A DNA stretch of 64,000 bases from Mycolicibacterium holsaticum DSM 44478 = JCM 12374 (GTDB lineage Bacteria > Actinomycetota > Actinomycetes > Mycobacteriales > Mycobacteriaceae), in contig NZ_CP080998.1 of the NCBI RefSeq assembly GCF_019645835.1, forward strand, positions 4,402,001 through 4,466,000, written 5' to 3'. The notes under the pieces were generated by a model. That model searched no databases. It was not told where the DNA came from and saw only the letters and a list, made by a program, of their open reading frames with translations. How positions within the stretch are numbered: position 1 is the stretch's first letter; the number at the start of each line of letters is the position of its first letter. Below, one piece after another: positions 36,984-53,960 of this stretch. Made by a program: the position numbers and the translations under genes.

Positions 36984-37979
36984 GTGGCATCTGGAAGCGA
37001 CCGGCCGCCGTTGTCGTCGTGGTACGCCATGGTCGCCTCCGCCCGTTCGACGGTGCAGCGACGCGCGCTTCTCGCACTGTCCCGCGCACCCCGACCGGTG
37101 CGACAGGCCGGGCGGCTGATCGCGCGCACCGTCACCGACACGTTTCGGGACCGCGTGCCCGGGCTGGCCGCCGAGGTCGCGCTGTTCTCGCTGATCTCGC
37201 TGCCGTCGCTGCTGATCGCGGTGCTCGGCTCGCTGGGGTTCATCGCCGAAGCGCTCGGCCCGGACGGAACCGCCGAACTGCACCGACTGGTGCTCGATGT
37301 CCCCGAGTCCTTCCTTGCCGACCGAACCTTCGAGTCGTACCGTCGCGTGGTCGAGGCGGGGCTTGCCCAATCGCGCGGAAGCGTGATCTCCATCGGCATC
37401 GTGCTCAGCTTGTGGACGGGATCGCGGGCGGTGAACCGGTACCTGGAGACGATCACGATCGCCTACGGCGTCGAACCCCGTCCCGCGTGGCGCCGGCGAC
37501 TGCTGGCGCTGGGGCTGACGGTCGGCGGGCTGCTCGGGGCCGTGGCGGTTCTGCCGCCGCTGGTCCTCGGCCCCGACCTCGTGGCGTGGCTGACGCCCGA
37601 CCCGTTGACGGACAGCACGTTGCGCGGGCTGGATCTGCTGTTCTGGCCGGGGGTGGCGCTGTTGATCCTGGTCGGGCTGGTCACGCTGTATCACTTTGGT
37701 GTGCCGTGGCGGACGCCGTGGCGCCGCGACATTCCGGGGGCGGTGCTGGCGATGGTCCTGTGGCTGGCGGCATCGGCCGGGCTGCGCGCCTACCTGGCGG
37801 TCAGTGCGCGCGACGACGCGGTGTACAGCCAACTCGCGGTGCCGATCGCCGTGGTCCTGTGGCTCTACATCACGGCGTTCGCGGTGCTGCTCGGCGCGGA
37901 GTTCAACGCCGAGATCGAAAAGATGTGGCCGCACGAGAAGTATCCGTGGCGGCTGCGCCGGCTGCGAAAGGCGCGCTGA
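36984..37979 (+). CDS. YihY/BrkB-family inner membrane protein
   Basis: A 331-residue membrane protein with about six helices: ALFSLISLPSLLIAVLGSLGF, GSVISIGIVLSLWTGSRAVNR, LLALGLTVGGLLGAVAVLPP, then three more to residue 300. The family (BrkB, formerly called RNase BN) has no settled function. GTG 36984 is 52 bases after the F420 gene and could be a separate unit. The C-terminus is basic (RLRRLRKAR) and cytoplasmic. Confidence 0.87.
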   Translation: MASGSDRPPLSSWYAMVASARSTVQRRALLALSRAPRPVRQAGRLIARTVTDTFRDRVPGLAAEVALFSLISLPSLLIAVLGSLGFIAEALGPDGTAELHRLVLDVPESFLADRTFESYRRVVEAGLAQSRGSVISIGIVLSLWTGSRAVNRYLETITIAYGVEPRPAWRRRLLALGLTVGGLLGAVAVLPPLVLGPDLVAWLTPDPLTDSTLRGLDLLFWPGVALLILVGLVTLYHFGVPWRTPWRRDIPGAVLAMVLWLAASAGLRAYLAVSARDDAVYSQLAVPIAVVLWLYITAFAVLLGAEFNAEIEKMWPHEKYPWRLRRLRKAR

Positions 37980-37991
37980 CCTCCCCGGCGC

Positions 37992-38055
37992 GCCGAGTGT
38001 GGGCTTGTGTCACGCGAAAACCGCGTCAGGCGTGCGGGTAACCCACGTTCGCGCC
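37992..38055 (-). repeat. Dispersed intergenic element, copy 2 (inverted)
   Basis: The reverse complement of this segment shares the GTGGGTTACCCGCACGC core and the GTGACACAA...CCCACA.TCGGC block with 33269-33330. It lies between BrkB and the rpoC terminator. Together the copies bracket the accessory block with opposite orientations. Confidence 0.7.
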
Positions 38056-38073
38056 ACAGACCAGCCAACGAAA

Positions 38074-38100
38074 AGGCCCCCGGGGCGTACCCGGGGGCCT
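38074..38100. terminator. Intrinsic terminator of rpoB-rpoC
   Basis: A perfect 11-bp GC stem (AGGCCCCCGGG 38074-38084; CCCGGGGGCCT 38090-38100) with a five-base loop is followed on the minus strand by TTTTCGTT. It starts 13 bases after the rpoC stop, so it should end rpoBC transcription, and it also faces the BrkB gene. Confidence 0.88.
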
Positions 38101-38112
38101 CTTCGTCAGTGA

Positions 38113-42099
<3,987 letters not shown>

Positions 42100-42124
42100 C
42101 TAGAAATATTTGAGGACAAATCCA

Positions 42125-45998
<3,874 letters not shown>

Positions 45999-47804
45999 TC
46001 ACACCGCGGTCGCGCCCGAGCACGACCCGGCCGCGGTGGGTTCGGTCGAGCAATTGACGAAGTCGTTGGAGTTGATCGAATGCAGCATCCTGGCGAAGAA
46101 CCACTCGATCGGCGACAGTGACGCCGGCGGGCCGGGCAGCACATAACCGCGGGCCAGACCGGCGTCGGTGGGGATGTCGATGACGGTCTGGCCGGGTTCG
46201 CCGGGTTCGCCGTAGATACCCGTGCGCGTCGCCGGGTCATACACCCGACCGGCGTACATGTCGGTCAGCCAGCCCTGCGAGAGGACCTGGACGGCCGCGA
46301 CGTTCTGCGGCGCCGACCAGCCGAACACCAGCCCGACGAACCCCTGGACCAGGCCGAAGTAGGCGTCGCTCTGGAAGGCGTCCGAATGCGCGCCGCCGAT
46401 CAGCTGTACCCCGTTGAACTGGCCGGGGCGCTTCTCGGCGAGCACGTTGTTCGCGCCACCGCCGTAGTTGATCACCGACGGGGTCGCGGCGACCTGCAGG
46501 ACCGGCACCGACGACGGCAGCTTGTCCAGGGCACGACCCAGCGCACCGTTGGCCGCCGAGCCGTCGTAGAGCAGGACACCGACCAGATCGTCCTTCCGGT
46601 CCGCCGGCGCCGAGTCGTAGTAGTAGCCGGCGGCGCCCGCGGCCAGCATGCTGCCCGCGGACTGGCCGGCGAAGACGAATTTCTCGGGGAGGGTCCCCTT
46701 AAAGCCGGCGGCCCTGGCGCTGGCCAGCAGCGCGTCGCGGTCGTCCTGGAACAGGCGGGCCACCGCGGCGTGCATCGGGTCGGCGGTGAGGCTGCAGCCG
46801 TCGCATGCGAAGTAGTTCGACGTGATCGTCGGCGCCACCACGATCGCGTTGTTGCGCTCCGCGAGCGCGGCCAGCGTGAGGTTGTAGATACCCGCGTGCG
46901 CCATGAACCCGTGCTGGAAGTAGATGAACTTGTCGGGCTGGCCTTCCTTCGGGTAGTACCAGTCGGCGTCGGCGGTATAGCCGTCGCCGCAATCGATCTG
47001 CAGCGTGGAGCGGCGCGCGGTCACCGTGCTGCCCGGCGGCACGGCGGGCGGGCCCACGACCAGCTTCACCATGAAGTCGATGACGTTCCAGGCCAGCGTG
47101 CCGATGATGTTGATCAGGTTCGGTCCGCGCGGGGCCGCCAGCTGCGCCGCGGGGGCGGACATCGCGACCTGCGTGATCGCCGGTTTCAGTTTCGACGCGA
47201 ACGTCGCGGTGGCTTGGTCGACGACGGCCGTCCTGGCGGCCGGCTCGCGGTCGGCGGTCACGGTCGGTTCGGCCGGCCGCGTCGGCTCGGTCGGCTGCGT
47301 CGGGTCTTCAGACGGCTCGGGCGGTTCGACCTCCTTGACGGCCGCCGCCAGGTCGCTCGCCGGCTCGGTATCGGTGCCTGTGTCGGTGGTCGCGTCGTGA
47401 CCGGAGCCTGACGGGGTCTGGTCGCCGGTCGTCTCGTCGGCGACGACGGCCTCTTCGTCGGTGGCCTGTTCCTCGGTGGGCTCTTCCTCGACGAGTTCTT
47501 CCTCAGTGGCGTCCTCTTCGTCGACGACTTCATTCTCGGGGGCCGCCCCTTGGTCCTCGGTGACGTCCTCGGTGACGTCCTCGGCGTCGTCCTTCTCGTC
47601 GTCGGTGACCGCTTCTTCGGCGTCGTCGACCTTCGCGCCGGCGTCACCGTCCGGCTCGGACTCCGACTGCGACGAACTCGGCTGACCGGCGCCGGTACCC
47701 GAATCCGGTTCGGCGACCGCGATTCCCGCGCCGACGAGCACAACGCACGACAACCCCGCGGTGAGGACACCTGCGCTCACCCAGCGCTGCAGCCGGTCAT
47801 TCAT
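45999..47804 (-). CDS. Secreted acidic-linker alpha/beta hydrolase A
   Basis: A 601-residue exported protein. Its signal peptide (GVLTAGLSCVVLVGAGIAVA) is followed by about 130 residues dominated by Glu, Asp, Thr and Val (DEEDATEEELVEEEPTEEQA), then a Pro/Thr/Glu linker (EPSEDPTQPTEPTRPAEPT). A hydrolase domain covers about residues 260-600: IYFQHGFMAHAGIYNLTLAA (oxyanion hole), the nucleophile in FVFAGQSAGSML, and IGGAHSDAFQS with a candidate His. A paired Cys near each end (CGDGYTADADW; CDGC) may form disulphides. It is a tandem paralogue of the next gene upstream. The substrate is unknown; cell-wall lipid esters are a reasonable guess. Confidence 0.85.
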   Translation of the reverse strand: MNDRLQRWVSAGVLTAGLSCVVLVGAGIAVAEPDSGTGAGQPSSSQSESEPDGDAGAKVDDAEEAVTDDEKDDAEDVTEDVTEDQGAAPENEVVDEEDATEEELVEEEPTEEQATDEEAVVADETTGDQTPSGSGHDATTDTGTDTEPASDLAAAVKEVEPPEPSEDPTQPTEPTRPAEPTVTADREPAARTAVVDQATATFASKLKPAITQVAMSAPAAQLAAPRGPNLINIIGTLAWNVIDFMVKLVVGPPAVPPGSTVTARRSTLQIDCGDGYTADADWYYPKEGQPDKFIYFQHGFMAHAGIYNLTLAALAERNNAIVVAPTITSNYFACDGCSLTADPMHAAVARLFQDDRDALLASARAAGFKGTLPEKFVFAGQSAGSMLAAGAAGYYYDSAPADRKDDLVGVLLYDGSAANGALGRALDKLPSSVPVLQVAATPSVINYGGGANNVLAEKRPGQFNGVQLIGGAHSDAFQSDAYFGLVQGFVGLVFGWSAPQNVAAVQVLSQGWLTDMYAGRVYDPATRTGIYGEPGEPGQTVIDIPTDAGLARGYVLPGPPASLSPIEWFFARMLHSINSNDFVNCSTEPTAAGSCSGATAV

Positions 47805-48049
47805 CGATGCATCCTTCGCCGGGGTTCGCTACCGAAGCCGACCGGGCTCGTTTGCCTGCCCGACATCCCGTGGGACCGCCAGCGACGGAAGTCCCAGAGC
47901 CCGCAATGACGTGCCGCAGGTTTCAGCAGCGCACATACCTGTACTTACCACGCCGAACCCCGGTCGCCCATGCCGTCTCCCGTCAGCCTCAGCAAACGTT
48001 ACCGGGATCGACGGGGCGCCGGAAGTGATTAACCGAAGTGCTTAGAAGA

Positions 48050-49846
48050 TCACGCGGCGATCGTGTCCGAGCACGAGTTCCCCGCGGCCGCCCCGACGCT
48101 CGCGGCCGCGCACGCCGGGGTGAACCGGAAGATGCCGTCGAGCAGCGGCACCAACGGTTGCAGCACGTCGAACGGAAACAGTTTCGTCAACGGGTTGGGC
48201 AGCCCGACCAGGACGGCCAGCCCGCCGGGATTGCGCATCTCCAGCCGCTCCCCCGGGCCCAGGTCGTAGACCCCGGTGGCCTGGTTGCCGGCGAACATGT
48301 CGTTGGCCCACGTCACCATGAGGTGGCGCGCCGCCGCCACGTTGCGGGGCTGGGAGAACCCCGACACCACCTGCTGGGCGAACTGGATGAGCGGGTTGCC
48401 CCCGCGCATCGAGTCGACGTGCGAGCCGCCCTCCAGCGTCACGCCGACGAACTGGTCGGGCCGCGCCTCCATCAGCGCGGCGCTGCCGACGCCGAACTGG
48501 TTCCAGAAATAGCGCGGCGCGGCGATCTGGTAGATCGGGATGTCCAGCGGCACCTTGCGCAGGGCGTCGGTCATCGAGCCGTCCAGGCCGACACCGTCGA
48601 GCAGCACCACACCGGCCAACCGGCCGATGCTGCCGTTGTCGACCATGTAGCCGGCCGCTCCCGACACCGCGCCGCCGCCCAGCGAGTGCCCCATCAGCAC
48701 CACCCGGTCCGGAATCGGCCCGGAGTACCCGACCCGCGTCGCGCTTTCGGCCAGCGCGGTGTTGTCCTCGTCGAACAGGCCCGCGATGGCCTGGTGCATC
48801 GTCGGGGCACCGAGCCAGCAGGCGTCGGCGGCCAGGAAATTCGAGGTGATCGACGGTGCGACGACGATGCTGCCGGTCTGCGAGGCCAGCGCCGCGGCGG
48901 TGTAGCTGTACCACGGGCCGGCGGCCAAAAAGCCGTGCTGCAGGTAGATCATCCGGTCCGGCGGGTTCTCCAGCGCGCCTTCAGGGAAATACCAATCCAC
49001 CGGAACGCTGGAGCCCTCCCCCGGCGCACAACCGCAATCAAGCCGCAGCGTGGTGCTGCGCACGGTCACGGTGCTGCCCAGCGGAAGCACCGCGGGCCCG
49101 CCGAACAGCCGGGTCACCGCGCCGTAGATGCCGAACACGACCGTGCCGATGAAGTCGAGCACGGTGGTCAGCGGGTTCCTGAACGCCGCCGCGCCGACGG
49201 CCGGGGCCGCCGCCGCGAACGTGATCGCCTCAACCTTCGGAACGTCCTTGAGTTGCGCGGCGATGTCCTCGACGACGACGGTGGTGCGCTGCTGGGACGC
49301 GGGCGTGGCGGCCGGTTCGAAACCCTCATCGTCGTTTTGTTCGACGGCCGCGGTGTCCTCGGGTTCGGTCCCGACGACCACGGGTTCGACGGGCTGGGCC
49401 GCGGGCTGCTTCACGTGCGCGCGCGACGTGGTGTCGACCTCGCGGTCGCTGTCGGAGCGGTCCTCGGCAACGTCGGTGGCGGCGTCCTCTTCGGTCTCGA
49501 CGGCGGGCTGCTCACCGTCGACGGCGGGCTGCTCGTCGTCGACGACGGGCTCGGCGGGTTCCTCCTCGTCGACGGCGGGCTCGTCGTCGTCGACGGCGGG
49601 TTCCTCTTCGGAAAGCTCGTCTTGGTCGACGGCGGGTTCCTGCTCAGCGGACGCGTCGTCCTTCGCGTCGGCCGCCGAATCTGCGGTATCAGCAGGGGAA
49701 TTCGACGCCTCCGAGGTGCTCGCCGGGCTCGAGTTGGCGCTCGAGTCGTCGTCGGCCATCGCCACGCCCGTGCCAGCGAGCATGGCCGCCACCAGACCGG
49801 TGGTGACCACGCCCGCGCCGAACCATTTCATGATCGCGTCGCCCAT
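48050..49846 (-). CDS. Secreted acidic-linker alpha/beta hydrolase B (paralogue)
   Basis: A 598-residue paralogue of hydrolase A with the same plan. A signal peptide (GVVTTGLVAAMLAGTGVAMA) precedes a Ser/Ala then Glu/Asp-rich region with imperfect repeats of the type DEEPAVDDDEPAVDEEEPAE. The hydrolase domain begins about residue 255 (YLQHGFLAAGPWYSYTAAAL), with the nucleophile in VLMGHSLGGGAV, EGGSHVDSMRGG for the His, and a C-terminal CSDTIAA. The alignable parts of A and B run through the whole catalytic domain. It is separated from A by 245 bases with no gene; the next gene upstream is the MFS transporter. Confidence 0.85.
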   Translation of the reverse strand: MGDAIMKWFGAGVVTTGLVAAMLAGTGVAMADDDSSANSSPASTSEASNSPADTADSAADAKDDASAEQEPAVDQDELSEEEPAVDDDEPAVDEEEPAEPVVDDEQPAVDGEQPAVETEEDAATDVAEDRSDSDREVDTTSRAHVKQPAAQPVEPVVVGTEPEDTAAVEQNDDEGFEPAATPASQQRTTVVVEDIAAQLKDVPKVEAITFAAAAPAVGAAAFRNPLTTVLDFIGTVVFGIYGAVTRLFGGPAVLPLGSTVTVRSTTLRLDCGCAPGEGSSVPVDWYFPEGALENPPDRMIYLQHGFLAAGPWYSYTAAALASQTGSIVVAPSITSNFLAADACWLGAPTMHQAIAGLFDEDNTALAESATRVGYSGPIPDRVVLMGHSLGGGAVSGAAGYMVDNGSIGRLAGVVLLDGVGLDGSMTDALRKVPLDIPIYQIAAPRYFWNQFGVGSAALMEARPDQFVGVTLEGGSHVDSMRGGNPLIQFAQQVVSGFSQPRNVAAARHLMVTWANDMFAGNQATGVYDLGPGERLEMRNPGGLAVLVGLPNPLTKLFPFDVLQPLVPLLDGIFRFTPACAAASVGAAAGNSCSDTIAA

Positions 49847-49924
49847 GGAGATCGAATCTATTGGGCGTAAGCGGCCTTATTGACGACTTTTGACCGATTG
49901 CCTGCAAACTCGGGTGCCGCGCAG

Positions 49925-51178
49925 TTACACGTAGCGGTTGCGGCCGGCGAATGCCCCCATCACCATCTGCACCACGTAGACACCAAGCACCATGGCCCAC
50001 GGCACCGTCCAGCCGCCGGTCGCGTCGTGCAGAACCCCGAACAGGAACGGCCCCAGACCCGCCAACAGGTAGCCGAATCCCTGCGCCATGCCGGACAGCT
50101 GCGCGGTGTCTTCGGGGCCGCGGGCCCGCAGCGCTATCACCGTGAGCGCCAACGAGAACACGCTCATGCCCAGACCGATCAGCACGCTCCACAGCAGCGG
50201 CGCGAAGCCTGGGTCGATCAACAGGCCGATCACCCCGGCGATGCCCACCACGCCAAGGCCGACGATCCATCCGCTCTGGTTGGCGCTGCGGGCGGCCAAG
50301 GGGGAGACGAACACGCTGATCGGGACCGCGATCAGCGAGATCAGCCCGAGCAGCAGCCCGGCGTTGCCCTGGCTGACCCCGTTGTCGATGAAAACCTCAG
50401 GCAGCCAACCCATCACGATGTAGGCCAGGAACGCCTGGGAGCCGAAGAACGCAGTCACCGTCCACGCCAGCCGATTGCGCAACAGCGAACGGCCCCGGGT
50501 CGACGTCGTCGCGTGCTGAGCCGGGACGTGCGCGATGCCGCGCGAGGCCACCAGCCACGCCGCCAACGCCAGCACGGCCAGCAGCGCCCAGCCACCCAAC
50601 GCCGACCGCCAGCCGCCGAAGACGTCGTCGAGCGGTGGGGTGAGCGCTGAGCCCAGCGCGCCGCCGCCCTGCAACGCGGCGGTGTAGATGCCGGTCATCA
50701 GCCCGACGTGCAGCGGGAACGAACCCTTGATGACGACGGGGATCAGCACGTTGATCAGCGCGATACCCGCCGCGGCCACCAAGGTGCCGCCGATCATCAC
50801 CGACGGACCGTCCAACACCCGCGCCATGAGACCGATCGTGAGCACGACGAGGCCCACCGAGATCGCCCGGCCCAGCCCGAGGCGCCGCGCCAGCCACGGT
50901 GCGGCCAGCCCGGCGCCGGCGAAACACAGCCCGGGCAGGGTGGTCAGTACCCCGGCCCAGACGGCCGACGCGCCGAGGGAACCGCGCATCTCGCCGAGCA
51001 GCGGCCCCACGCTGGTGATGGCCGGGCGCAGGTTGAGCGCCGTGAGGACGACCGCGACGGTGAGCAACGCCCCGCCGGCCGCCAACACCCCGGGCCGCAC
51101 CTCTACCGCGTCGTCGACGGTCAGCGCGAGATCGTTCTCGAACTCGTCGACGGTGTCGGGTCGGGTTTCACAGGCCAC
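49925..51178 (-). CDS. MFS transporter of the CynX/NimT family
   Basis: A 417-residue major facilitator with about twelve helices. VVLTALNLRPAITSVGPLLGE is the CynX/NimT N-terminal signature, and the central cytoplasmic loop (STRGRSLLRNRLAW) separates two six-helix bundles. CynX transports cyanate and NimT 2-nitroimidazole; the substrate here is unknown. GTG 51178 is the chosen start; an ATG at 51199 would extend it by seven residues. It is divergent from the FadR-type regulator, sharing its short promoter region. Confidence 0.88.
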   Translation of the reverse strand: MACETRPDTVDEFENDLALTVDDAVEVRPGVLAAGGALLTVAVVLTALNLRPAITSVGPLLGEMRGSLGASAVWAGVLTTLPGLCFAGAGLAAPWLARRLGLGRAISVGLVVLTIGLMARVLDGPSVMIGGTLVAAAGIALINVLIPVVIKGSFPLHVGLMTGIYTAALQGGGALGSALTPPLDDVFGGWRSALGGWALLAVLALAAWLVASRGIAHVPAQHATTSTRGRSLLRNRLAWTVTAFFGSQAFLAYIVMGWLPEVFIDNGVSQGNAGLLLGLISLIAVPISVFVSPLAARSANQSGWIVGLGVVGIAGVIGLLIDPGFAPLLWSVLIGLGMSVFSLALTVIALRARGPEDTAQLSGMAQGFGYLLAGLGPFLFGVLHDATGGWTVPWAMVLGVYVVQMVMGAFAGRNRYV

Positions 51179-51196
51179 CCAAGCTACGATCCCATA

Positions 51197-51213
51197 CATC
51201 CCATGATTGGATG
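51197..51213. promoter_or_regulatory. Short inverted repeat between divergent MFS and GntR genes
   Basis: CATCC-N7-GGATG (51197-51201 and 51209-51213) lies between the divergent starts, where a GntR/FadR regulator would bind to control both genes. The half-sites are short, so confidence is low. Confidence 0.35.
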
Positions 51214-51226
51214 AATGGAGATTCGT

Positions 51227-51892
51227 GTGCCGTTGGTCACCGCCCGCCGCACCGGACTGGTCGATCAGGTGATCGAGCAGCTTCACGGCTCTGTCGCATC
51301 CGGGGAATGGCCGGTCGGCAGCAAGATTCCCACCGAGCCCGAACTGGTGGATGCCCTCGGCGTCGGCCGCAACACGCTGCGTGAGGCAATCCGGGCGCTG
51401 GCGCACAGCGGAATCCTGGAGGTCCGGCAGGGCGACGGCACCTATGTCCGGGCGACGACCGAGGTGTCCGGTGCGCTGCGGCGGCTGTGCGGTTCGCAGC
51501 TGCGCGAGGTGCTGCAGGTGCGGCGCTGCCTCGAGGTCGAGGGTGCGCGCCTGGCCGCTGCCGCCCGCACCGACGAGGACCTCACCGAGTTGTGGTCGCT
51601 GCTTCAGCGCCGCAACGCCTTTCAGCAGCAGAACAAGTACGAAGAGTTCGTCCGCGCGGACACCGAACTGCATTTCGCGGTGGTCCGCAGCTCACACAAC
51701 ACCGTGCTGACCGAGCTGTACCGGGGAATCACCGAGGTGATCATGGCCAGCGTCGCCACCACGAGCGAGGAACGTCGGCACTTCCAGGAGATCGACCACG
51801 GCGGGTTGGTGGAGGCGATCGCCGCCCGGGACGTCGACCGTGCCGGCCGCGAAGCCGCCGGCTTCCTCGACGAACTGCTCGACCGGACGTGA
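51227..51892 (+). CDS. GntR-family regulator, FadR subfamily
   Basis: A 221-residue regulator. The winged helix at residues about 8-75 reads VIEQLHGSVASGEWPVGSKI, TEPELVDALGVGRNTLREAI and GILEVRQGDGTYVRA. The FCD ligand domain follows (VLQVRRCLEVEGARLAAAAR, DTELHFAVVRSSHNTVLTEL), with Asp and His residues that bind a metal in this family. GTG 51227 is preferred because TGGAG lies six bases upstream, over ATG 51215, which leaves that site internal. It probably controls the divergent MFS gene. Binding of carboxylate or acyl-CoA ligands is typical of the family. Confidence 0.9.
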   Translation: MPLVTARRTGLVDQVIEQLHGSVASGEWPVGSKIPTEPELVDALGVGRNTLREAIRALAHSGILEVRQGDGTYVRATTEVSGALRRLCGSQLREVLQVRRCLEVEGARLAAAARTDEDLTELWSLLQRRNAFQQQNKYEEFVRADTELHFAVVRSSHNTVLTELYRGITEVIMASVATTSEERRHFQEIDHGGLVEAIAARDVDRAGREAAGFLDELLDRT

Positions 51893-52129
51893 GGTGGCGC
51901 GTTGGGTTCCATATGACCAAAAGCGTAAAACCGTACGACGAAGGACATAGAACTACGCGGCACCAGAACGCAATCGACGAGTTCACGTCACACTGAGTGC
52001 GACTGACTGCTGTTCGACCGCCAACTATCCGAGGCTCCATCGACCAACCGGCACAAGAGCACCTCGTGCAAAGCCCTCGCAGATCAGGGGTCCGCGCCCG
52101 GGCGCGGCCGCACGTGAAAGGAGCTGTTC

Positions 52130-53917
52130 GTGGGCCACTACAAGAGCAACGTGCGGGACTTGGAGTTCAACCTCTTCGAGGCGCTCGATATCGAGAACAC
52201 CTTGGACCGCGGCGGGTTCGGTGATTTGACGGCCGCCGACGTCCGCGCCGCGCTGCGCGACGCCGCCCGCGAGGCGGAGGGGCCGCTGGCTGAGGCATTC
52301 GCCTACGGTGACCGGAACCCTCCGACGTTCGACCCCGCGACCCATTCCGTCTCGCTTCCGACGTCGTTCAAGGAGGCGGTACGGGTGTGGCAACGGGGGC
52401 CTTGGTTGCGCTTGGGGCTGCCGGAGGCCATCGGCGGCATCCGCGCGCCCGCGACCGTGCGGTGGGCCGTCAACGAGCTGCTCATGGGTGCTCAGCCCAC
52501 CGCATTCTTCTACTTGAACGGCCCGCCGCTATTGGCGGTCCTCTACGGCGAAGGCAATGAGCAGCAACGTCATTGGGCGAAGCTGGGGATGGAGCGCAAT
52601 TGGGCCGCGACGATGGTGCTCACCGAACCCGATGCCGGCTCAGACGTCGGCTCCGGCCGCACCAAAGCCATCCCGCAGCCCGACGGCACCTGGCATATCG
52701 ACGGCGTCAAGCGGTTCATCACCTCCGGTGACTGTGACGACATGTTCGAAAACATCGCCCATCTGGTGCTGGCGCGTCCGGTCGGGGCCGTGCCCGGCAC
52801 CAAGGGCCTCAGCCTTTTCCTCGTGCCTAAGTACCTACCCGATCTCGAGTCCGCGGCGCCCGGTGCGAGGAACGGGGTGTTCGTCACCGGGGTCGAGCAC
52901 AAGATGGGTCTGACTGCGTCGGCCACCTGCGAGCTGACGTTTGGCCAGCACGGCACGCCGGCGGTGGGTTGGCTGGTCGGCGACGTGCACAACGGCATCG
53001 CGCAGATGTTCAAGGTCATAGAATTCGCCCGAATGGCAGTGGGCGCCAAGGCAATCGCAACATTGTCGACGGGTTACTTGAATGCCTTGGACTACGCAAA
53101 GGCCAACTCGCCGGGTCTCGGTGACGCCGAGACCCGGCGGTCACTGATCATGCAGAAGGCCTATACAGAGGGCATGCGCGCGCTGTACCTCTACACCGCC
53201 GCGCACCAGGACGCGGCGGCGGGCCCGGGGGTGTCCGACGCAGACGCCAGCATGGCACGACGGATCAACGATCTGTTGCTGCCAGTCGTGAAGGGAATGG
53301 GGTCAGAGCGTTCTTTCGAGTGTCTGTCTGAGTCGCTCCAGATCCTCGGCGTCGCAGGGTATCTGCAGGATCATCCGATCGAACAGTACATCCGTGACGC
53401 CAAGATCGACTCCCTGTACGAGGGCACCACCGCGATTCAGGCGCAGGATCTGTTCTACCGCAAGATCGTCCGCGACGAGGGCAGGGCCCTCGGTCACCTC
53501 ACCAAACAGATCGACGAATTCCTCGACGATCCACACGCCCGGCCCGAACTCGCCCAGGGACGGCAGATGCTCACCAACGCGCTCGCCGACGTGCGGGCCA
53601 TGGTCACCACGATGACGGCCTATTACGCGAAGTCACCCGATGAACCACAGGAACTTTATCGCGTCGGGTTACGCTCGGTGCCGTTCCTGTTGGCCTTCGG
53701 AGACCTGCTGGTCGGCTGGCTGCTGTTGCGGCAGGCCGAGATTGCGTTGATCGCTCTCGACGGTGATCCGGCAGACGGTGACCGCGCCTTCTATCGCGGA
53801 AAGGTCTCCGCAGCAATTGCGTTCGCCAAGAACGTGCTACCCCGACTCGCCGCCGAACGACGGATCAGCGAGGGCATCGACCTCGCCGTGATGAACCTTC
53901 GCGAAGAAGCGTTCTAA
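52130..53917 (+). CDS. FadE5-like acyl-CoA dehydrogenase
   Basis: A 595-residue dehydrogenase of the large FadE5/DmdC type. The N-terminus SHYKSNVRD-like GHYKSNVRDLEFNLFEALD is typical of FadE5. VLTEPDAGSDVGSGRTKA and RFITSGDCDD give the FAD contacts, SLYEGTTAIQAQDL carries the catalytic acid, and an extra C-terminal helical domain (TTMTAYYAKSPDEPQELYR) follows. FadE5 of mycobacteria accepts a broad range of acyl-CoA chain lengths. GTG 52130 follows AAAGGAG. It lies next to, and convergent with, mceG. Acting on imported fatty acids is an attractive inference. This is probably not the main fadE5 locus. Confidence 0.92.
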   Translation: MGHYKSNVRDLEFNLFEALDIENTLDRGGFGDLTAADVRAALRDAAREAEGPLAEAFAYGDRNPPTFDPATHSVSLPTSFKEAVRVWQRGPWLRLGLPEAIGGIRAPATVRWAVNELLMGAQPTAFFYLNGPPLLAVLYGEGNEQQRHWAKLGMERNWAATMVLTEPDAGSDVGSGRTKAIPQPDGTWHIDGVKRFITSGDCDDMFENIAHLVLARPVGAVPGTKGLSLFLVPKYLPDLESAAPGARNGVFVTGVEHKMGLTASATCELTFGQHGTPAVGWLVGDVHNGIAQMFKVIEFARMAVGAKAIATLSTGYLNALDYAKANSPGLGDAETRRSLIMQKAYTEGMRALYLYTAAHQDAAAGPGVSDADASMARRINDLLLPVVKGMGSERSFECLSESLQILGVAGYLQDHPIEQYIRDAKIDSLYEGTTAIQAQDLFYRKIVRDEGRALGHLTKQIDEFLDDPHARPELAQGRQMLTNALADVRAMVTTMTAYYAKSPDEPQELYRVGLRSVPFLLAFGDLLVGWLLLRQAEIALIALDGDPADGDRAFYRGKVSAAIAFAKNVLPRLAAERRISEGIDLAVMNLREEAF

Positions 53918-53960
53918 GGCAACTGCGGCGAATTCCGCGCCCGCCTCGAGCGTGGCGTGG

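Noticed and set aside
49400..49660. Short tandem repeats that might suggest a CRISPR array
   Set aside because: They are codon-level repeats of Glu/Asp/Pro/Val within a coding region, with no constant repeat-spacer spacing.
48038..49870. A 610-codon plus-strand frame opposite hydrolase B
   Set aside because: The Val/Asp/Gly-rich repetitive translation mirrors the acidic repeat region on the other strand.
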